NCBI RefSeq assembly: GCF_015278315.1
Contig: NZ_JADIJE010000005.1
Span: 1 to 64,000 of the forward strand
Reading direction: 5' to 3'
Source: Microbacterium ureisolvens
Lineage (GTDB): Bacteria; Actinomycetota; Actinomycetes; Actinomycetales; Microbacteriaceae
DNA length: 64,000 bases
Shown here: piece after piece, positions 1 through 9,113 of the stretch
Layout: each line of letters opens with the position of its first letter
How positions within the stretch are numbered: position 1 is the stretch's first letter
Translations under genes and position numbers: made by a program
Notes under the pieces: model-generated
Database searches by the model: none
Seen by the model: only the letters and a program-made list of their open reading frames with translations
Told to the model about the DNA's origin: nothing

Positions 1-567
1 GTCGGCGCGGCGCCCGCTGACGCACGGTCCGCCTCGCGACCGTCGGCCGCCGCACCGCGAGCTTCGATCGCCGCGCCGCCCGCCTCGGCCGCGCCGCGCG
101 CTTCGTCGGCTCCCGTTCCGCGGGCCTCCGCCGCGGCGACCCCGGTCACCGACTGGGCGGTCGCGCCCATCCCGTCCGACGACGACGCTCCGCCGCCCGA
201 CCCGGGGCCTGCGGCCATGCCCGCCTCGGCTCCCGGGCAGTTCGCGGTGGACGACGAGCCGGAGGACGCCGCAACCGAGACGCAGGCTCGGGTGGCCACC
301 CTCGCGCCCCCGCGCGAGGGCGACGTGCTGCCGCCCGCAGAGGTCGCGCCCTCGATCGAGCGCGAAGAGGACGACGAAGAGGGCGAGGCTGACACGGATG
401 CCGCGGCCGACCTCCCCGTGCCGCCCACGGTGGTGCCGCCGCTGACCCCCGTCGTCACGACGCGCAACGGCGGCGTCCAGCGCTACGGCGAGGCCGTGGT
501 GCGCCAGGTGCTCGGTGCCACGTTCATCCGCGAAGAGCCCTACGAACCGCCCACGAGGTTCAGCTAG
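1..567 (+). CDS. dnaX: DNA polymerase III gamma/tau subunit, C-terminal part
   Basis: The reading frame is open from the first base of the window to a TAG at 565-567, so this is the 3' end of a larger gene. The visible part is a long low-complexity segment rich in Ala, Pro, Ser and acidic residues. It ends in a conserved basic/aromatic stretch, RYGEAVVRQVLGATF, followed by an acidic-proline tail ending PPTRFS. That ending is what I recognise from tau subunits of Microbacteriaceae; tau tethers the polymerase core to the DnaB helicase in the clamp-loader complex. recR follows after three bases, and dnaX-recR is a widely conserved order, which supports the call. The ATPase domains lie outside the window, so identity rests on the tail and on the neighbour. 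Confidence 0.8.
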   Translation, partial: VGAAPADARSASRPSAAAPRASIAAPPASAAPRASSAPVPRASAAATPVTDWAVAPIPSDDDAPPPDPGPAAMPASAPGQFAVDDEPEDAATETQARVATLAPPREGDVLPPAEVAPSIEREEDDEEGEADTDAAADLPVPPTVVPPLTPVVTTRNGGVQRYGEAVVRQVLGATFIREEPYEPPTRFS

Positions 568-570
568 CCC

Positions 571-1164
571 ATGTACGACGGCATCGTCCAGGACCTGATC
601 GACGAGTTCGGCCGCCTCCCCGGAATCGGCCCGAAATCGGCGCAGCGCATCGCGTTCCACATCCTCCAGACGCCCAACTTCGACGTCTCGCACCTCGCCG
701 AGCTCCTGCGCGACGTGCGCGAGAAGGTGCGCTTCTGCGAGGTCTGCGGCAACGTCTCCGAACAGGAGCGCTGCTCGATCTGCCGTGATCCCCGCCGCAA
801 CGAGACGCTCATCTGCGTCGTCGAGGACGCGAAAGACGTCGCCGCGATCGAGCGGACGCGGGAGTTCCGCGGGCTGTACCACGTGCTGGGCGGTGCGATC
901 AGCCCGATCGCCGGCATCGGACCGGACGACCTGCGCATCGCTCAGCTCATGCAGCGGCTGGCCGACGGCACGGTGCAGGAGGTCATCCTGGCCACGAACC
1001 CGAACCTCGAAGGCGAGGCGACGGCGACGTACCTCAGCCGCCTGCTGCACACGCTCGAGATCCGGGTGACACGGCTCGCCTCCGGCCTCCCCGTCGGCGG
1101 CGATCTGGAGTACGCCGACGAGGTCACCCTCGGCCGCGCGTTCGAGGGCCGACGCTCCGTCTGA
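571..1164 (+). CDS. recR: Recombination mediator protein RecR
   Basis: This 197-residue protein has the usual RecR length and order. An N-terminal helix-hairpin-helix ([11 protein letters not shown], residues 16-26) is followed by a four-cysteine zinc finger (Cys56, Cys59, Cys68, Cys71) and a Toprim domain (about residues 78-170) opening with CVVEDAKD. RecR acts with RecF and RecO to load RecA onto SSB-coated gapped DNA. The ATG lies three bases after the dnaX stop, so the two are co-transcribed and probably translationally coupled. All zinc ligands are present and nothing is truncated. Confidence 0.96.
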   Translation: MYDGIVQDLIDEFGRLPGIGPKSAQRIAFHILQTPNFDVSHLAELLRDVREKVRFCEVCGNVSEQERCSICRDPRRNETLICVVEDAKDVAAIERTREFRGLYHVLGGAISPIAGIGPDDLRIAQLMQRLADGTVQEVILATNPNLEGEATATYLSRLLHTLEIRVTRLASGLPVGGDLEYADEVTLGRAFEGRRSV

Positions 1165-1188
1165 GGCGACGATGTCCGATGCCCGTCG

Positions 1189-1334
1189 TAGATTGGCGGT
1201 CGGCCGCCTCGTGAGGCGCGGGCTCGGTGAGCCATCGTGGTGGGTGCGACGGTGAGCCGCCGCAGCCGCAGCCGCTTCGGCGGCCCACACCGCCTGCGGC
1301 ACCTCAGCGGCGAGACCCTACGGAGACACCTCGG
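1189..1334 (+). promoter_or_regulatory. Putative promoter and structured leader of the EamA exporter gene
   Basis: A -10-like TAGATT sits at 1189-1194, about 140 bases before the ATG at 1335. The leader can form small hairpins: GGCGG/CCGCC (1195-1199 with 1204-1208), GGCTC/GAGCC (1221-1233), and a GCCGC/GCGGC stem near 1271-1283. A transporter gene with a folded leader raises the idea of a regulatory RNA, but I do not recognise a known riboswitch consensus and GC-rich leaders fold easily. Confidence 0.3.
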
Positions 1335-2264
1335 ATGAACCACTCGCAGCGCTTCGACACACGCGCGTGGCTGCTCTTCGCCGCGATGGCGCTGCTGTGG
1401 GGCATCCCGTACCTGTTCATCAGCGTCGCCGTCGAGTCGTACTCGCCGGCCGCGGTGGTCGCCGGCCGCACGCTCCTGGGCGCGCTGCTGCTCCTGCCGT
1501 TCGCGATCAAGCAGAAAGCCCTGCGCCCGGCGTTCGCGAAGATCGGCTGGGTGCTGGTGTTCGGCGCGATCGAGATGGCGGGCCCCTTCCTGCTGCTCGG
1601 CCACGCCGAGCAGACGCTGCCGTCCGGACTGACCGGACTGCTGGTGGCGACCGTCCCGCTGTTCGCCGCGATCATCGCGTTCGGCGGCGGCGACCGCTCC
1701 GTCCTCAGCCCCGCGCGGAGCATCGGGCTTTTCATCGGCTTCGTCGGCGTCTTCGTCATCGTCGCCGGCCCGGGGCTCGCCATCGAGGGCGGGGGCGGGC
1801 TGATCGCCGTCGGCGAGGTGCTGCTCGTCGCCCTGCTCTACGCGATCGCTCCGTTCGTCATCGCGACCAAGCTGCGCGACGTGCCCTCCCTGGGATCCAT
1901 CACCCTGGCCCTCCTCGCGGTGGGCATCTTCTACACGCCGATCGCGTTCCTCACCCAGCATCAGGTGCCCACGGTCGAGAGCACCGTCTCGCTCATCGCC
2001 CTCGCGGTGCTGTGCACCGCCCTCGCCTTCATCGCCTTCTTCGCGCTGATCGCCCGCGTCGGCCCGGTGCGAGCGCCGCTGTTCACGTACGTCAACCCGG
2101 TCGTCGCGATCGTGCTCGGCACGCTCATCCTGGGCGAGCCGCTGACGGTCGGGTTGCTCATCGGCTTCCCGCTCGTCATCGTCGGGTGCTGGCTCGCCGC
2201 GACCGGAGGCGCGCTGCGCGCCCCGAAGCCCGAGACCGAGCTTCCTCCGGTGGCGTCAGGCTGA
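1335..2264 (+). CDS. EamA/DMT-family exporter
   Basis: The product has 309 residues counted from ATG 1335 (MNHSQRF). The frame is open for 36 codons upstream, but that stretch is hydrophilic and falls in the leader; GGAG at 1322-1325 is a plausible ribosome site for 1335. Ten hydrophobic segments can be traced, arranged as two five-helix EamA repeats (roughly residues 10-140 and 150-290), the second containing the typical TYVNPVVAIVLG signature. The family consists of drug/metabolite transporters in the plasma membrane, often exporting amino acids or other metabolites; the substrate cannot be read from sequence. The gene stands alone between recR and a convergent membrane-protein gene. Confidence 0.85.
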   Translation: MNHSQRFDTRAWLLFAAMALLWGIPYLFISVAVESYSPAAVVAGRTLLGALLLLPFAIKQKALRPAFAKIGWVLVFGAIEMAGPFLLLGHAEQTLPSGLTGLLVATVPLFAAIIAFGGGDRSVLSPARSIGLFIGFVGVFVIVAGPGLAIEGGGGLIAVGEVLLVALLYAIAPFVIATKLRDVPSLGSITLALLAVGIFYTPIAFLTQHQVPTVESTVSLIALAVLCTALAFIAFFALIARVGPVRAPLFTYVNPVVAIVLGTLILGEPLTVGLLIGFPLVIVGCWLAATGGALRAPKPETELPPVASG

Positions 2265-2300
2265 CACCCCCGTCCCGCTGCCGGAACGAGGTCGCCTCGG

Positions 2301-2789
2301 TCAGCGAAGCACCTCGACCAGCACGATCCACGACACGAGCAGGGCGGCGACGATCGCGACGATCGAGCCCGCGGCGAACCACACGAGCCCGTCCGGCTGA
2401 CCCGCGAGGAGCATCGCACCGCCGATCCCGTAGGCGACGGGTGAGACGAAGCCGACCGCCGACTTGAGTCCGCGCAGCCGGTTGGCCGGATGACGGTTCG
2501 CGAAGATGCGGCGGGCCGCCTGCACCTGGAACACCGCCGCGCCCACGGCGAGAAGGATCATCGCGATGCCGTAGGGGAGCGCACCTACCTCAGGCATCAG
2601 CCCGATCGCCGAGCCGATGAGCGCGAGCACCAGGCCGGAGATTCCGGCGGCGAGCCGGGCGGTCAGCGACGCCTCCTTGATGATGTCGCCGATGTTGACG
2701 CTCGCCGCGACGATCACGAGGCCGGCGAGCGCCGCCGTCGCCCCCACCATCGCGACGTTGAACTCCGACCACGCCTCGATCTGCTCCAT
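2301..2789 (-). CDS. Hypothetical four-helix membrane protein
   Basis: This 162-residue protein has four clear hydrophobic segments (about residues 12-32, 46-66, 72-92 and 112-155, the last possibly two helices), joined by short loops; one cytoplasmic loop is basic ([16 protein letters not shown]). I do not recognise the family and see no catalytic motif. The ATG at 2789 is preceded by a -10-like TAGCAT (2796-2801, read on the minus strand) exactly six bases away, so it probably starts a leaderless transcript. It is convergent with the EamA gene and divergent from lysC. Confidence 0.7.
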   Translation of the reverse strand: MEQIEAWSEFNVAMVGATAALAGLVIVAASVNIGDIIKEASLTARLAAGISGLVLALIGSAIGLMPEVGALPYGIAMILLAVGAAVFQVQAARRIFANRHPANRLRGLKSAVGFVSPVAYGIGGAMLLAGQPDGLVWFAAGSIVAIVAALLVSWIVLVEVLR

Positions 2790-2822
2790 TCTCGGATGCT
2801 AGCGGCGCGTCGGTTCCCCGCG

Positions 2823-2926
2823 CAGAATCGGATCCGCGCCAGCGGATCGACCGGGAGACACGCCGGCCGCCGCGGCCGAGGTGCGGCGTGGCGCGTGCGT
2901 CCTCCGCACCGGCGGATCCGATTCTG
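2823..2926. repeat. 15-bp perfect inverted repeat in the lysC upstream region
   Basis: CAGAATCGGATCCGC at 2823-2837 is perfectly complementary to GCGGATCCGATTCTG at 2912-2926, with 74 bases between. Each arm contains GGATCC. The spacer is GC-rich and can form further stems. It lies between the divergent membrane-protein gene and lysC, upstream of the lysC -10-like TAAGAT at 2994-2999. It could be a pair of regulator half-sites, a large hairpin, or a very small non-autonomous element; no flanking target-site duplication was visible. Confidence 0.5.
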
Positions 2927-3055
2927 TGGTGGCCGCCGCTGCCAGACCCGGCCGGCGGGGCGACACATGGCCGGGCGCGCATGAGCGCGTCCGTAAGATG
3001 GACGTTCGGGTGCGGCATCCGTTCTCGCCCACCCCAGACACGCGTGGAGTTCGAT

Positions 3056-4342
3056 GTGGCGCTGATCGTCCAGAAGTACGGCGGATCGTCGGTCGCTGAT
3101 GCCGAGAGCATCAAGCGCGTCGCGAAGCGCATCGTCGACGCGCGCCGCGCCGGCCACGATGTCGTCGTCGCCGTGAGCGCGATGGGCGACACCACCGACG
3201 AGCTGCTCGATCTCGCCGGCCAGGTCGCTCCGATCCCCGCGCCGCGCGAGCTCGACATGCTGCTCTCCAGCGGCGAGCGCATCTCGATGGCGCTGCTCGC
3301 GATGGCCATCCACTCGATGGGCTTCGAGGCTCGCTCGTTCACGGGCAGCCAGGCCGGCATGATCACGACCGCCGACCACGGCTCCGCGCGCATCGTCGAT
3401 GTCACGCCCATCCGGCTGCGCGAAGCCCTCGACGAGGGTGCGATCGTCATCGTCGCGGGCTTCCAGGGCTTCAACCGCGACACGCGCGACATCACGACGC
3501 TCGGCCGCGGCGGCTCCGACACCACCGCGGTCGCCCTGGCCGCGGCGCTCGAGGCCGACGTCTGCGAGATCTACAGCGACGTCGACGGCATCTTCACCGC
3601 CGACCCGCGCGTCGTGCCGAACGCGAAGAAGCTCAGCGTCGTCTCGGCGGAGGAGATGCTCGAGCTCGCTGCGAACGGCGCGAAGGTGCTGTACATCCGC
3701 GCCGTCGAGTACGCGCGCCGTCATGGCGTGCTGATCCACGCCCGCTCCACGTTCAGCTCGGGCGTGGGGACCTATGTGCTCGGCCCCGGGATGAACATTC
3801 CCGAGGGTGAAAAGGGAGAAGAGATGGAAGAGCCCATCGTCGCCGGCGTCGCCACCGACCTCGGCCAGGCCAAGATCACGGTCATCGGTGTGCCGGACGT
3901 GCCCGGCAAGGCCGCCGAGATCTTCAAGGTCGTCGCCAAGTCCGGCGCCAACGTCGACATGATCGTGCAGAATGTGTCGGCCGCGACCACGGGCCGCACC
4001 GACATCTCGTTCACGCTTCCGAAGACCGACGCGGCGACGGCGCTCAAGGCGCTCGCGGGCGACCAGGCCGAGATCGGCTTCCAGAACCTCGTCCACGACG
4101 ACCAGATCGGCAAGCTCTCGGTCGTTGGTGCGGGCATGCGCACCCACTCCGGCGTCTCGGCCACGCTGTTCGAGGCGCTCTCGGTCGCCGGCATCAACAT
4201 CGAGATGATCTCCACCTCCGAGATCCGCATCTCCGTCGTCGTGCGCGGCGACGATCTGGCCGAGGCCGCGCGCGTCGTTCACACGGCCTACGGTCTTGAC
4301 GGGGACATCGAGGCGACGGTCTACGCCGGCACCGGCCGCTGA
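3056..4342 (+). CDS. lysC: Aspartate kinase (alpha subunit, with in-frame beta start)
   Basis: Aspartate kinase makes aspartyl-4-phosphate, the first step to lysine, threonine and methionine and, in this lineage, to diaminopimelate for the wall. I start it at GTG 3056 ([14 protein letters not shown]), because GGAG at 3046-3049 is well placed and the 56 upstream codons look non-coding; this gives 428 residues, the actinobacterial size. The N-terminal kinase domain shows KYGGSSVA and the GRGGSDTTA nucleotide-binding loop. Two ACT domains follow (about residues 265-340 and 345-425), the probable site of lysine/threonine feedback. A -10-like TAAGAT lies at 2994-2999. The last 22 bases overlap the convergent tetR gene. 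asd is not adjacent, as it often is, but 1.5 kb downstream. Confidence 0.95.
   Translation: MALIVQKYGGSSVADAESIKRVAKRIVDARRAGHDVVVAVSAMGDTTDELLDLAGQVAPIPAPRELDMLLSSGERISMALLAMAIHSMGFEARSFTGSQAGMITTADHGSARIVDVTPIRLREALDEGAIVIVAGFQGFNRDTRDITTLGRGGSDTTAVALAAALEADVCEIYSDVDGIFTADPRVVPNAKKLSVVSAEEMLELAANGAKVLYIRAVEYARRHGVLIHARSTFSSGVGTYVLGPGMNIPEGEKGEEMEEPIVAGVATDLGQAKITVIGVPDVPGKAAEIFKVVAKSGANVDMIVQNVSAATTGRTDISFTLPKTDAATALKALAGDQAEIGFQNLVHDDQIGKLSVVGAGMRTHSGVSATLFEALSVAGINIEMISTSEIRISVVVRGDDLAEAARVVHTAYGLDGDIEATVYAGTGR
3813..3826 (+). promoter_or_regulatory. Internal ribosome site and start codon for the aspartate kinase beta subunit
   Basis: Inside lysC, AGGGAG (3813-3818) precedes an in-frame ATG at 3824 by five bases. 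Translation from it would give a 172-residue protein starting [13 protein letters not shown] and made only of the ACT regulatory domains. Heterotetrameric aspartate kinases of Corynebacterium and Bacillus make their beta subunit in exactly this way, from the same place in the protein. The strength and spacing of the site make use likely here, but this is inference. Confidence 0.7.
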
Positions 4343-4938
4343 CGCGCCGGCGTTCGGTCGGCCGAGGGGGCCTTGGTCAGCAGTCCCGCCACCAGCGCCT
4401 CGACCACGTCGTCTGTGGGAGTGTCGGGATCGATCGACGCCGTGAGGCGGTCGAGGATGAGCCCCTCGATCGCGTAGTGGAACAGCGCGATCTCGAAGGC
4501 GTCGCCCGGGAGGCCCGCGGCACGGTTGAACGCCACGTCAGCGGCGAAGCCCGCGCGCATCCATTCGCCCAGGGCTGATGCGATCGAGGGGGAGCGCGCC
4601 CCTTCGAGCCGGAGCGTGAAGAGGGCCAGCGTGACTTCGTGGTTCGTCGTGAGCCGCCGCACGATGTCTCGGGTGTAGTCGGCGAACAGCGCCGCGTCGG
4701 GCGTGCGCCCCTGCCACTGCCCATGTACGGCGGGGTCGGGGGCGAGGCGTTCGCCGATGCGTTCGACGAGCGCCGCGACCAGCTGCTCTCGCGTGCGGAA
4801 GTAGTTCGAGGCGGTCCCCGTCGGCACGCCCGCCTGCGCGTCGACGGCCCGGTGCGTCAGCCCTCGCATCCCCTCGGCCGCCAGCACCGCGATTCCCGCG
4901 TCCGCCAGTTCTCGTCGCCGTTCATCGTTTCGCGCCAT
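4321..4938 (-). CDS. TetR-family transcriptional regulator
   Basis: This 205-residue protein has an N-terminal helix-turn-helix (about residues 22-60: [22 protein letters not shown], shown here only to mark the fold) and a variable helical ligand-binding C-terminal part. It is divergent from the reductase-like gene at 5014, and two palindromes lie between them. It therefore most likely represses itself and that neighbour. TAGAGT at 4945-4950 (minus strand) is six bases before the ATG, suggesting a leaderless message that starts inside the regulated region. Its 3' end overlaps lysC by 22 bases. The inducer is unknown. Confidence 0.9.
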   Translation of the reverse strand: MARNDERRRELADAGIAVLAAEGMRGLTHRAVDAQAGVPTGTASNYFRTREQLVAALVERIGERLAPDPAVHGQWQGRTPDAALFADYTRDIVRRLTTNHEVTLALFTLRLEGARSPSIASALGEWMRAGFAADVAFNRAAGLPGDAFEIALFHYAIEGLILDRLTASIDPDTPTDDVVEALVAGLLTKAPSADRTPARQRPVPA

Positions 4939-4944
4939 GGACTG

Positions 4945-5000
4945 ACTCTAGCCAATCCACGACAGATGTTGTAGTTTCCTTCATGTACGACAGATGTCGT
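4945..5000. promoter_or_regulatory. Two palindromic operators in the tetR / reductase intergenic region
   Basis: ACGACAGATGTTGT (4959-4972) and ACGACAGATGTCGT (4987-5000) are near-identical copies 28 bases apart, centre to centre. The second is a perfect inverted repeat, ACGACA-GA-TGTCGT; the first has one mismatch. They fill the space between the tetR -10-like TAGAGT (4945-4950, minus strand) and the ATG at 5014. Placement and symmetry fit binding of two TetR dimers that control both genes. Confidence 0.75.
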
Positions 5001-5013
5001 GAAAGGAAATCCC

Positions 5014-5583
5014 ATGCGTGAACTCGTCTACTACGCCGCCGTCTCCCTCGACGGCCGCATCGCTGCACCGTCCGGGGCGTTCGACGCCTTCCTCGCCGAA
5101 GGCGATCACGTCGACGCCATCAACGCCGACTGGGCCGACACGGTTCCCGGCGCCGTCTACGACGCCCTCGGGCTGACCGCGCCCCGGGGGCGCTTCTCGA
5201 CCGTGCTGATGGGGTGGAACACCTTCGCGGCAGGACTGCCGTTCACCGACGACCCGTACCCGCACCTCGAGCAGATCGTCTTCTCGCGCTCGCGCGGACA
5301 GGGCGACGTCGGACCCGGCGTGCGCGTCACCGCGGAGGATCCCCGCGCAGTCGTGGCCGACCTGAAGTCGCGGGACGGCGCCGACATCTGGCTGTGCGGC
5401 GGGGGAGACCTCGCCGGCCAGCTCCGCGACGACATCGATCGGCTCGTGCTGAAGGTGAACCCGCGGGTCTTCGGCGACGGCCTCCCGCTGTTCGCGGCAG
5501 CGTACGATCCGGTGCCGTTCGCGCTGGAGCGGTCGCGCACCTTCGAGTCGGGCGTGGTGATGAACCAGTACCGCCGGGCGTGA
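5014..5583 (+). CDS. Dihydrofolate-reductase-family protein (RibD C-terminal domain)
   Basis: I start this at ATG 5014 (MRELVYYAAVSLDG) and not at the upstream in-frame GTG 4999, because AAAGGA at 5002-5007 is a good ribosome site for 5014 and because 4999 lies within an operator. The 189-residue product has the RibD-C/DHFR fold: the N-terminal strand with YYAAVSLDGRIA, GWNTFAAGLP, IWLCGGGDLAGQL for the NADPH phosphate, and a C-terminal strand pair. Members reduce pteridine- or riboflavin-like substrates with NADPH, but most stand-alone copies have no known substrate. Its pairing with a TetR regulator suggests an inducible role rather than riboflavin synthesis. Confidence 0.85.
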   Translation: MRELVYYAAVSLDGRIAAPSGAFDAFLAEGDHVDAINADWADTVPGAVYDALGLTAPRGRFSTVLMGWNTFAAGLPFTDDPYPHLEQIVFSRSRGQGDVGPGVRVTAEDPRAVVADLKSRDGADIWLCGGGDLAGQLRDDIDRLVLKVNPRVFGDGLPLFAAAYDPVPFALERSRTFESGVVMNQYRRA

Positions 5584-5623
5584 CGGTGGGCTCCGGCGCC
5601 GAGTCGCGGAGACGCGGTTGAGG

Positions 5624-5656
5624 GGAGCGGATGCCTCGGGCCGAGGCATCCGCTCC
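5624..5656 (+). terminator. Hairpin terminator of the GGATGCC family
   Basis: GGAGCGGATGCCTCGG (5624-5639) pairs with its exact complement at 5641-5656. It lies 40 bases after the reductase-like gene. There is no long T-run, only CTCCCC. The same stem core recurs at other operon ends in this window. Confidence 0.7.
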
Positions 5657-5660
5657 TCCC

Positions 5661-5700
5661 CGTCGTTCGCGCGCGAACGGCAGGAATCGCGCGAACGACG
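5661..5700. other. Second hairpin downstream of the reductase-like gene
   Basis: CGTCGTTCGCGC (5661-5672) pairs perfectly with GCGCGAACGACG (5689-5700) around a 16-base loop. It directly follows the previous hairpin and lies about 50 bases before a -10-like TAGAAT (5747-5752) that could serve asd. It may be a tandem terminator or a regulator site for asd. Confidence 0.45.
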
Positions 5701-5717
5701 GCCGTCGAAGGCGGTAA

Positions 5718-6893
<1,176 letters not shown>

Positions 6894-6916
6894 CGCTCCG
6901 CTCGAACGACTCGAGA

Positions 6917-6960
6917 GCGAGCGGATGCCGGGGGCCCCGGCATCCGCTCGCTTTCCGTTT
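6917..6960 (+). terminator. Strong terminator after asd
   Basis: A perfect 35-base palindrome (6917-6951, stem beginning GCGAGCGGATGCCGG) is followed by CTTTCCGTTT. It belongs to the AGCGGATGCC/GGCATCCGCT family and sits 23 bases after the asd stop, before the mqo promoter. Confidence 0.85.
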
Positions 6961-7038
6961 CGGCAAGAACCGCCGGTCTTTCGGTGCAATGACCCGCCCC
7001 CGGTCGGGGGTGCTTTCCAGCCGAACTAGAATCGACTG

Positions 7039-8562
7039 GTGACCGAAAAGCCCTCCGACGCCCTGCCCAGCCCTGACGACAGCGATCTCCCCACGGGAAC
7101 GGTCGACGTCCTGCTGATCGGCGGCGGCATCATGAGCGCGACGCTCGGCACGCTGCTGCAGGAGGTGCAGCCCGACCTCAAGATCGCGCTCTTCGAGCGG
7201 CTGAGCGACGTCGCACTGGAGAGCTCCAACGCGTGGAACAATGCCGGCACCGGCCACGCGGCGCTGTGCGAGCTCAACTACATGCCCGAGAGCAAGGACG
7301 GCTCGGTCGACCCCGCCAAGGCGATCTCGATCAACGAGCAGTTCCAGCAGAGCCGCCAGTTCTGGTCGTCGCTCGTGGAGGCCGGCGTGCTGGACGCGCC
7401 CTCGACGTTCATCAACTCCACCCCGCACATGACGTTCGTGCGCGGCGAGAAGGATGTCGCGTACCTCAAGAAGCGCTACGAGGCGCTCAAGGAGGAGCCG
7501 CTCTTCGCCGGGATCGAGTACAGCGAGGACTCGCGCGTCATCAACACGTGGGCACCGCTGCTCATGCAGAAGCGCCGCAAAGGTGAGCCCTTCGCGGCGA
7601 CCCGCGTGCCGGCCGGCACCGACGTCGACTTCGGCGCCCTCACGCGCCAGCTGCTCGACCGCCTCGCCGAGAACGGCGCCGACGTGCGCACCAACACCGA
7701 GGTGCGCAGCCTCAAGCGCCTGCCCGACGGCACGTGGCGCGTGAAGTACCGGCGCACGGTCGGCCGCACCCCCGGCGAGATCCGTGCGAAGTTCGTCTTC
7801 GTGGGCGCGGGAGGCTGGGCGCTCAAGCTGCTGCAGCGCTCGGGCATCCCCGAGATCTCGGGCTACGGCGTCTTCCCGATCGGCGGCCAGTTCCTCAAGA
7901 CGTCCAACCCGGCGATCGTCGCGCAGCACAAGGCCAAGGTGTACTCCCAAGCCTCGGTCGGCGCACCGCCCATGTCGGTGCCGCACCTCGACACGCGCGT
8001 CGTGGACGGCGAGGCGTCGCTGCTGTTCGGCCCGTTCGCGACCTTCAGCCCCAAGTTCCTCAAGACCGGCTCGTGGTTCGACATCGTCGGCCAGGTGCGC
8101 CCCGGCAACCTCGGGCCGATGCTGAAGGTCGCGTGGGACAACCCGAGCCTCATCTCGTACCTCGTCGGCGAGCTGCTGAAGAACCACAAGAAGAAGGTGG
8201 ACAGCCTCCGCGTCTTCATGCCGACGGCGAAGGACGAGGACTGGCAGATCATCCAGGCCGGCCAGCGCGCGCAGGTGATGAAGAAGGACCCCGACAAGGG
8301 CGGCATCCTGCAGTTCGGCACCGAGGTCGTCACCGGCGCCGACGGCACGATCGCGGGTCTGCTGGGGGCCTCTCCCGGAGCCTCGACCGCCGTGTCGATC
8401 ATGCTGGGGCTGCTGAAGACCTGCTTCCCCGACCGCATCGACGCCTGGGAGCCGCGCCTGCGTGAGCTGATCCCGAGCTACGGCGAGACGCTGAACGCCC
8501 GCCCCGAGGTCGCGCGCGAGTCGCTCGGCGAGACGGCCGGGGCCCTGGCGCTCACGGCCTGA
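7039..8562 (+). CDS. mqo: Malate:quinone oxidoreductase
   Basis: Mqo is a peripheral membrane FAD enzyme of the citrate cycle that oxidises malate to oxaloacetate and passes electrons to the quinone pool. The 507-residue protein is full length. Residues about 22-35 (LLIGGGIMSATLG) are the FAD-binding dinucleotide fold, followed by the SSNAWNNAGTGHAALCELNY block typical of Mqo and a C-terminal GLLGASPGASTAV flavin motif. The GTG start at 7039 is preceded by TAGAAT (7027-7032) with a six-base gap and no ribosome site, so the message is probably leaderless. Confidence 0.97.
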   Translation: MTEKPSDALPSPDDSDLPTGTVDVLLIGGGIMSATLGTLLQEVQPDLKIALFERLSDVALESSNAWNNAGTGHAALCELNYMPESKDGSVDPAKAISINEQFQQSRQFWSSLVEAGVLDAPSTFINSTPHMTFVRGEKDVAYLKKRYEALKEEPLFAGIEYSEDSRVINTWAPLLMQKRRKGEPFAATRVPAGTDVDFGALTRQLLDRLAENGADVRTNTEVRSLKRLPDGTWRVKYRRTVGRTPGEIRAKFVFVGAGGWALKLLQRSGIPEISGYGVFPIGGQFLKTSNPAIVAQHKAKVYSQASVGAPPMSVPHLDTRVVDGEASLLFGPFATFSPKFLKTGSWFDIVGQVRPGNLGPMLKVAWDNPSLISYLVGELLKNHKKKVDSLRVFMPTAKDEDWQIIQAGQRAQVMKKDPDKGGILQFGTEVVTGADGTIAGLLGASPGASTAVSIMLGLLKTCFPDRIDAWEPRLRELIPSYGETLNARPEVARESLGETAGALALTA

Positions 8563-8571
8563 CACGCGCCC

Positions 8572-9009
8572 ATGCGGCTCTGGTCGGTGCATCCGTCGAT
8601 CCTCGATCGGATGGCGCTGGTCTCGTCGTGGCGCGAAGGGCTGCTCGCGCAGCGAGTCCTGGTGGGCGGTACGCGCGGCTACACGAAGCATCCGCAGCTG
8701 GAGCGCTTTCGCGCGACTGACGAGCCGCTGGACGCGATCGGCCACTTCCTGACCGCGGTGCGCCTCGAGGCCGTGCGCCGCAGATACGCGTTCGACGGCT
8801 CGCGCGTGCTGCGACCGGATGCCGCCAATCCCGGCATCCCGGTGACGACGGGCCAGCTGGCATTCGAGCTCGCCCATCTGCGCGCGAAGGTGATGGTGCG
8901 CGACGCGGCCTGGCTTCCGCGCCTGCCCGCGATCGCACCGCCCGCGCCGAGCTTCGCGGAGACTCCGGGCGACATCGAATCGTGGGAGCGTGGCACGCTC
9001 GACCCCTAG
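8572..9009 (+). CDS. Pyrimidine dimer DNA glycosylase family protein
   Basis: This 145-residue protein opens with MRLWSVHPSILDRMALVSSWREGLLAQ and continues with TRGYTKHPQLERF, the pattern of the small pyrimidine-dimer glycosylase/endonuclease V-like family (Pfam Pyr_excise, related to T4 DenV). Family members are thought to cut the glycosidic bond at UV-made dimers, but most bacterial copies are untested. It starts nine bases after mqo, with no obvious promoter of its own, so it probably rides on the mqo transcript. tdk follows with a separate promoter. Confidence 0.75.
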   Translation: MRLWSVHPSILDRMALVSSWREGLLAQRVLVGGTRGYTKHPQLERFRATDEPLDAIGHFLTAVRLEAVRRRYAFDGSRVLRPDAANPGIPVTTGQLAFELAHLRAKVMVRDAAWLPRLPAIAPPAPSFAETPGDIESWERGTLDP

Positions 9010-9113
9010 GGTGGAGCACCGCGGTCGAGCGGGATGCATGGCGGTCTGCTCCCGGCCGACGCGGAGCGGGCGGCCCGGCAGGGCGGAGGATCCCGACCGA
9101 CTACGCTCGATCC

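Noticed and set aside
2927..3055. Lysine riboswitch upstream of lysC
   Set aside because: The leader is short (about 50 bases after the -10-like TAAGAT) and lacks the lysine riboswitch helices.
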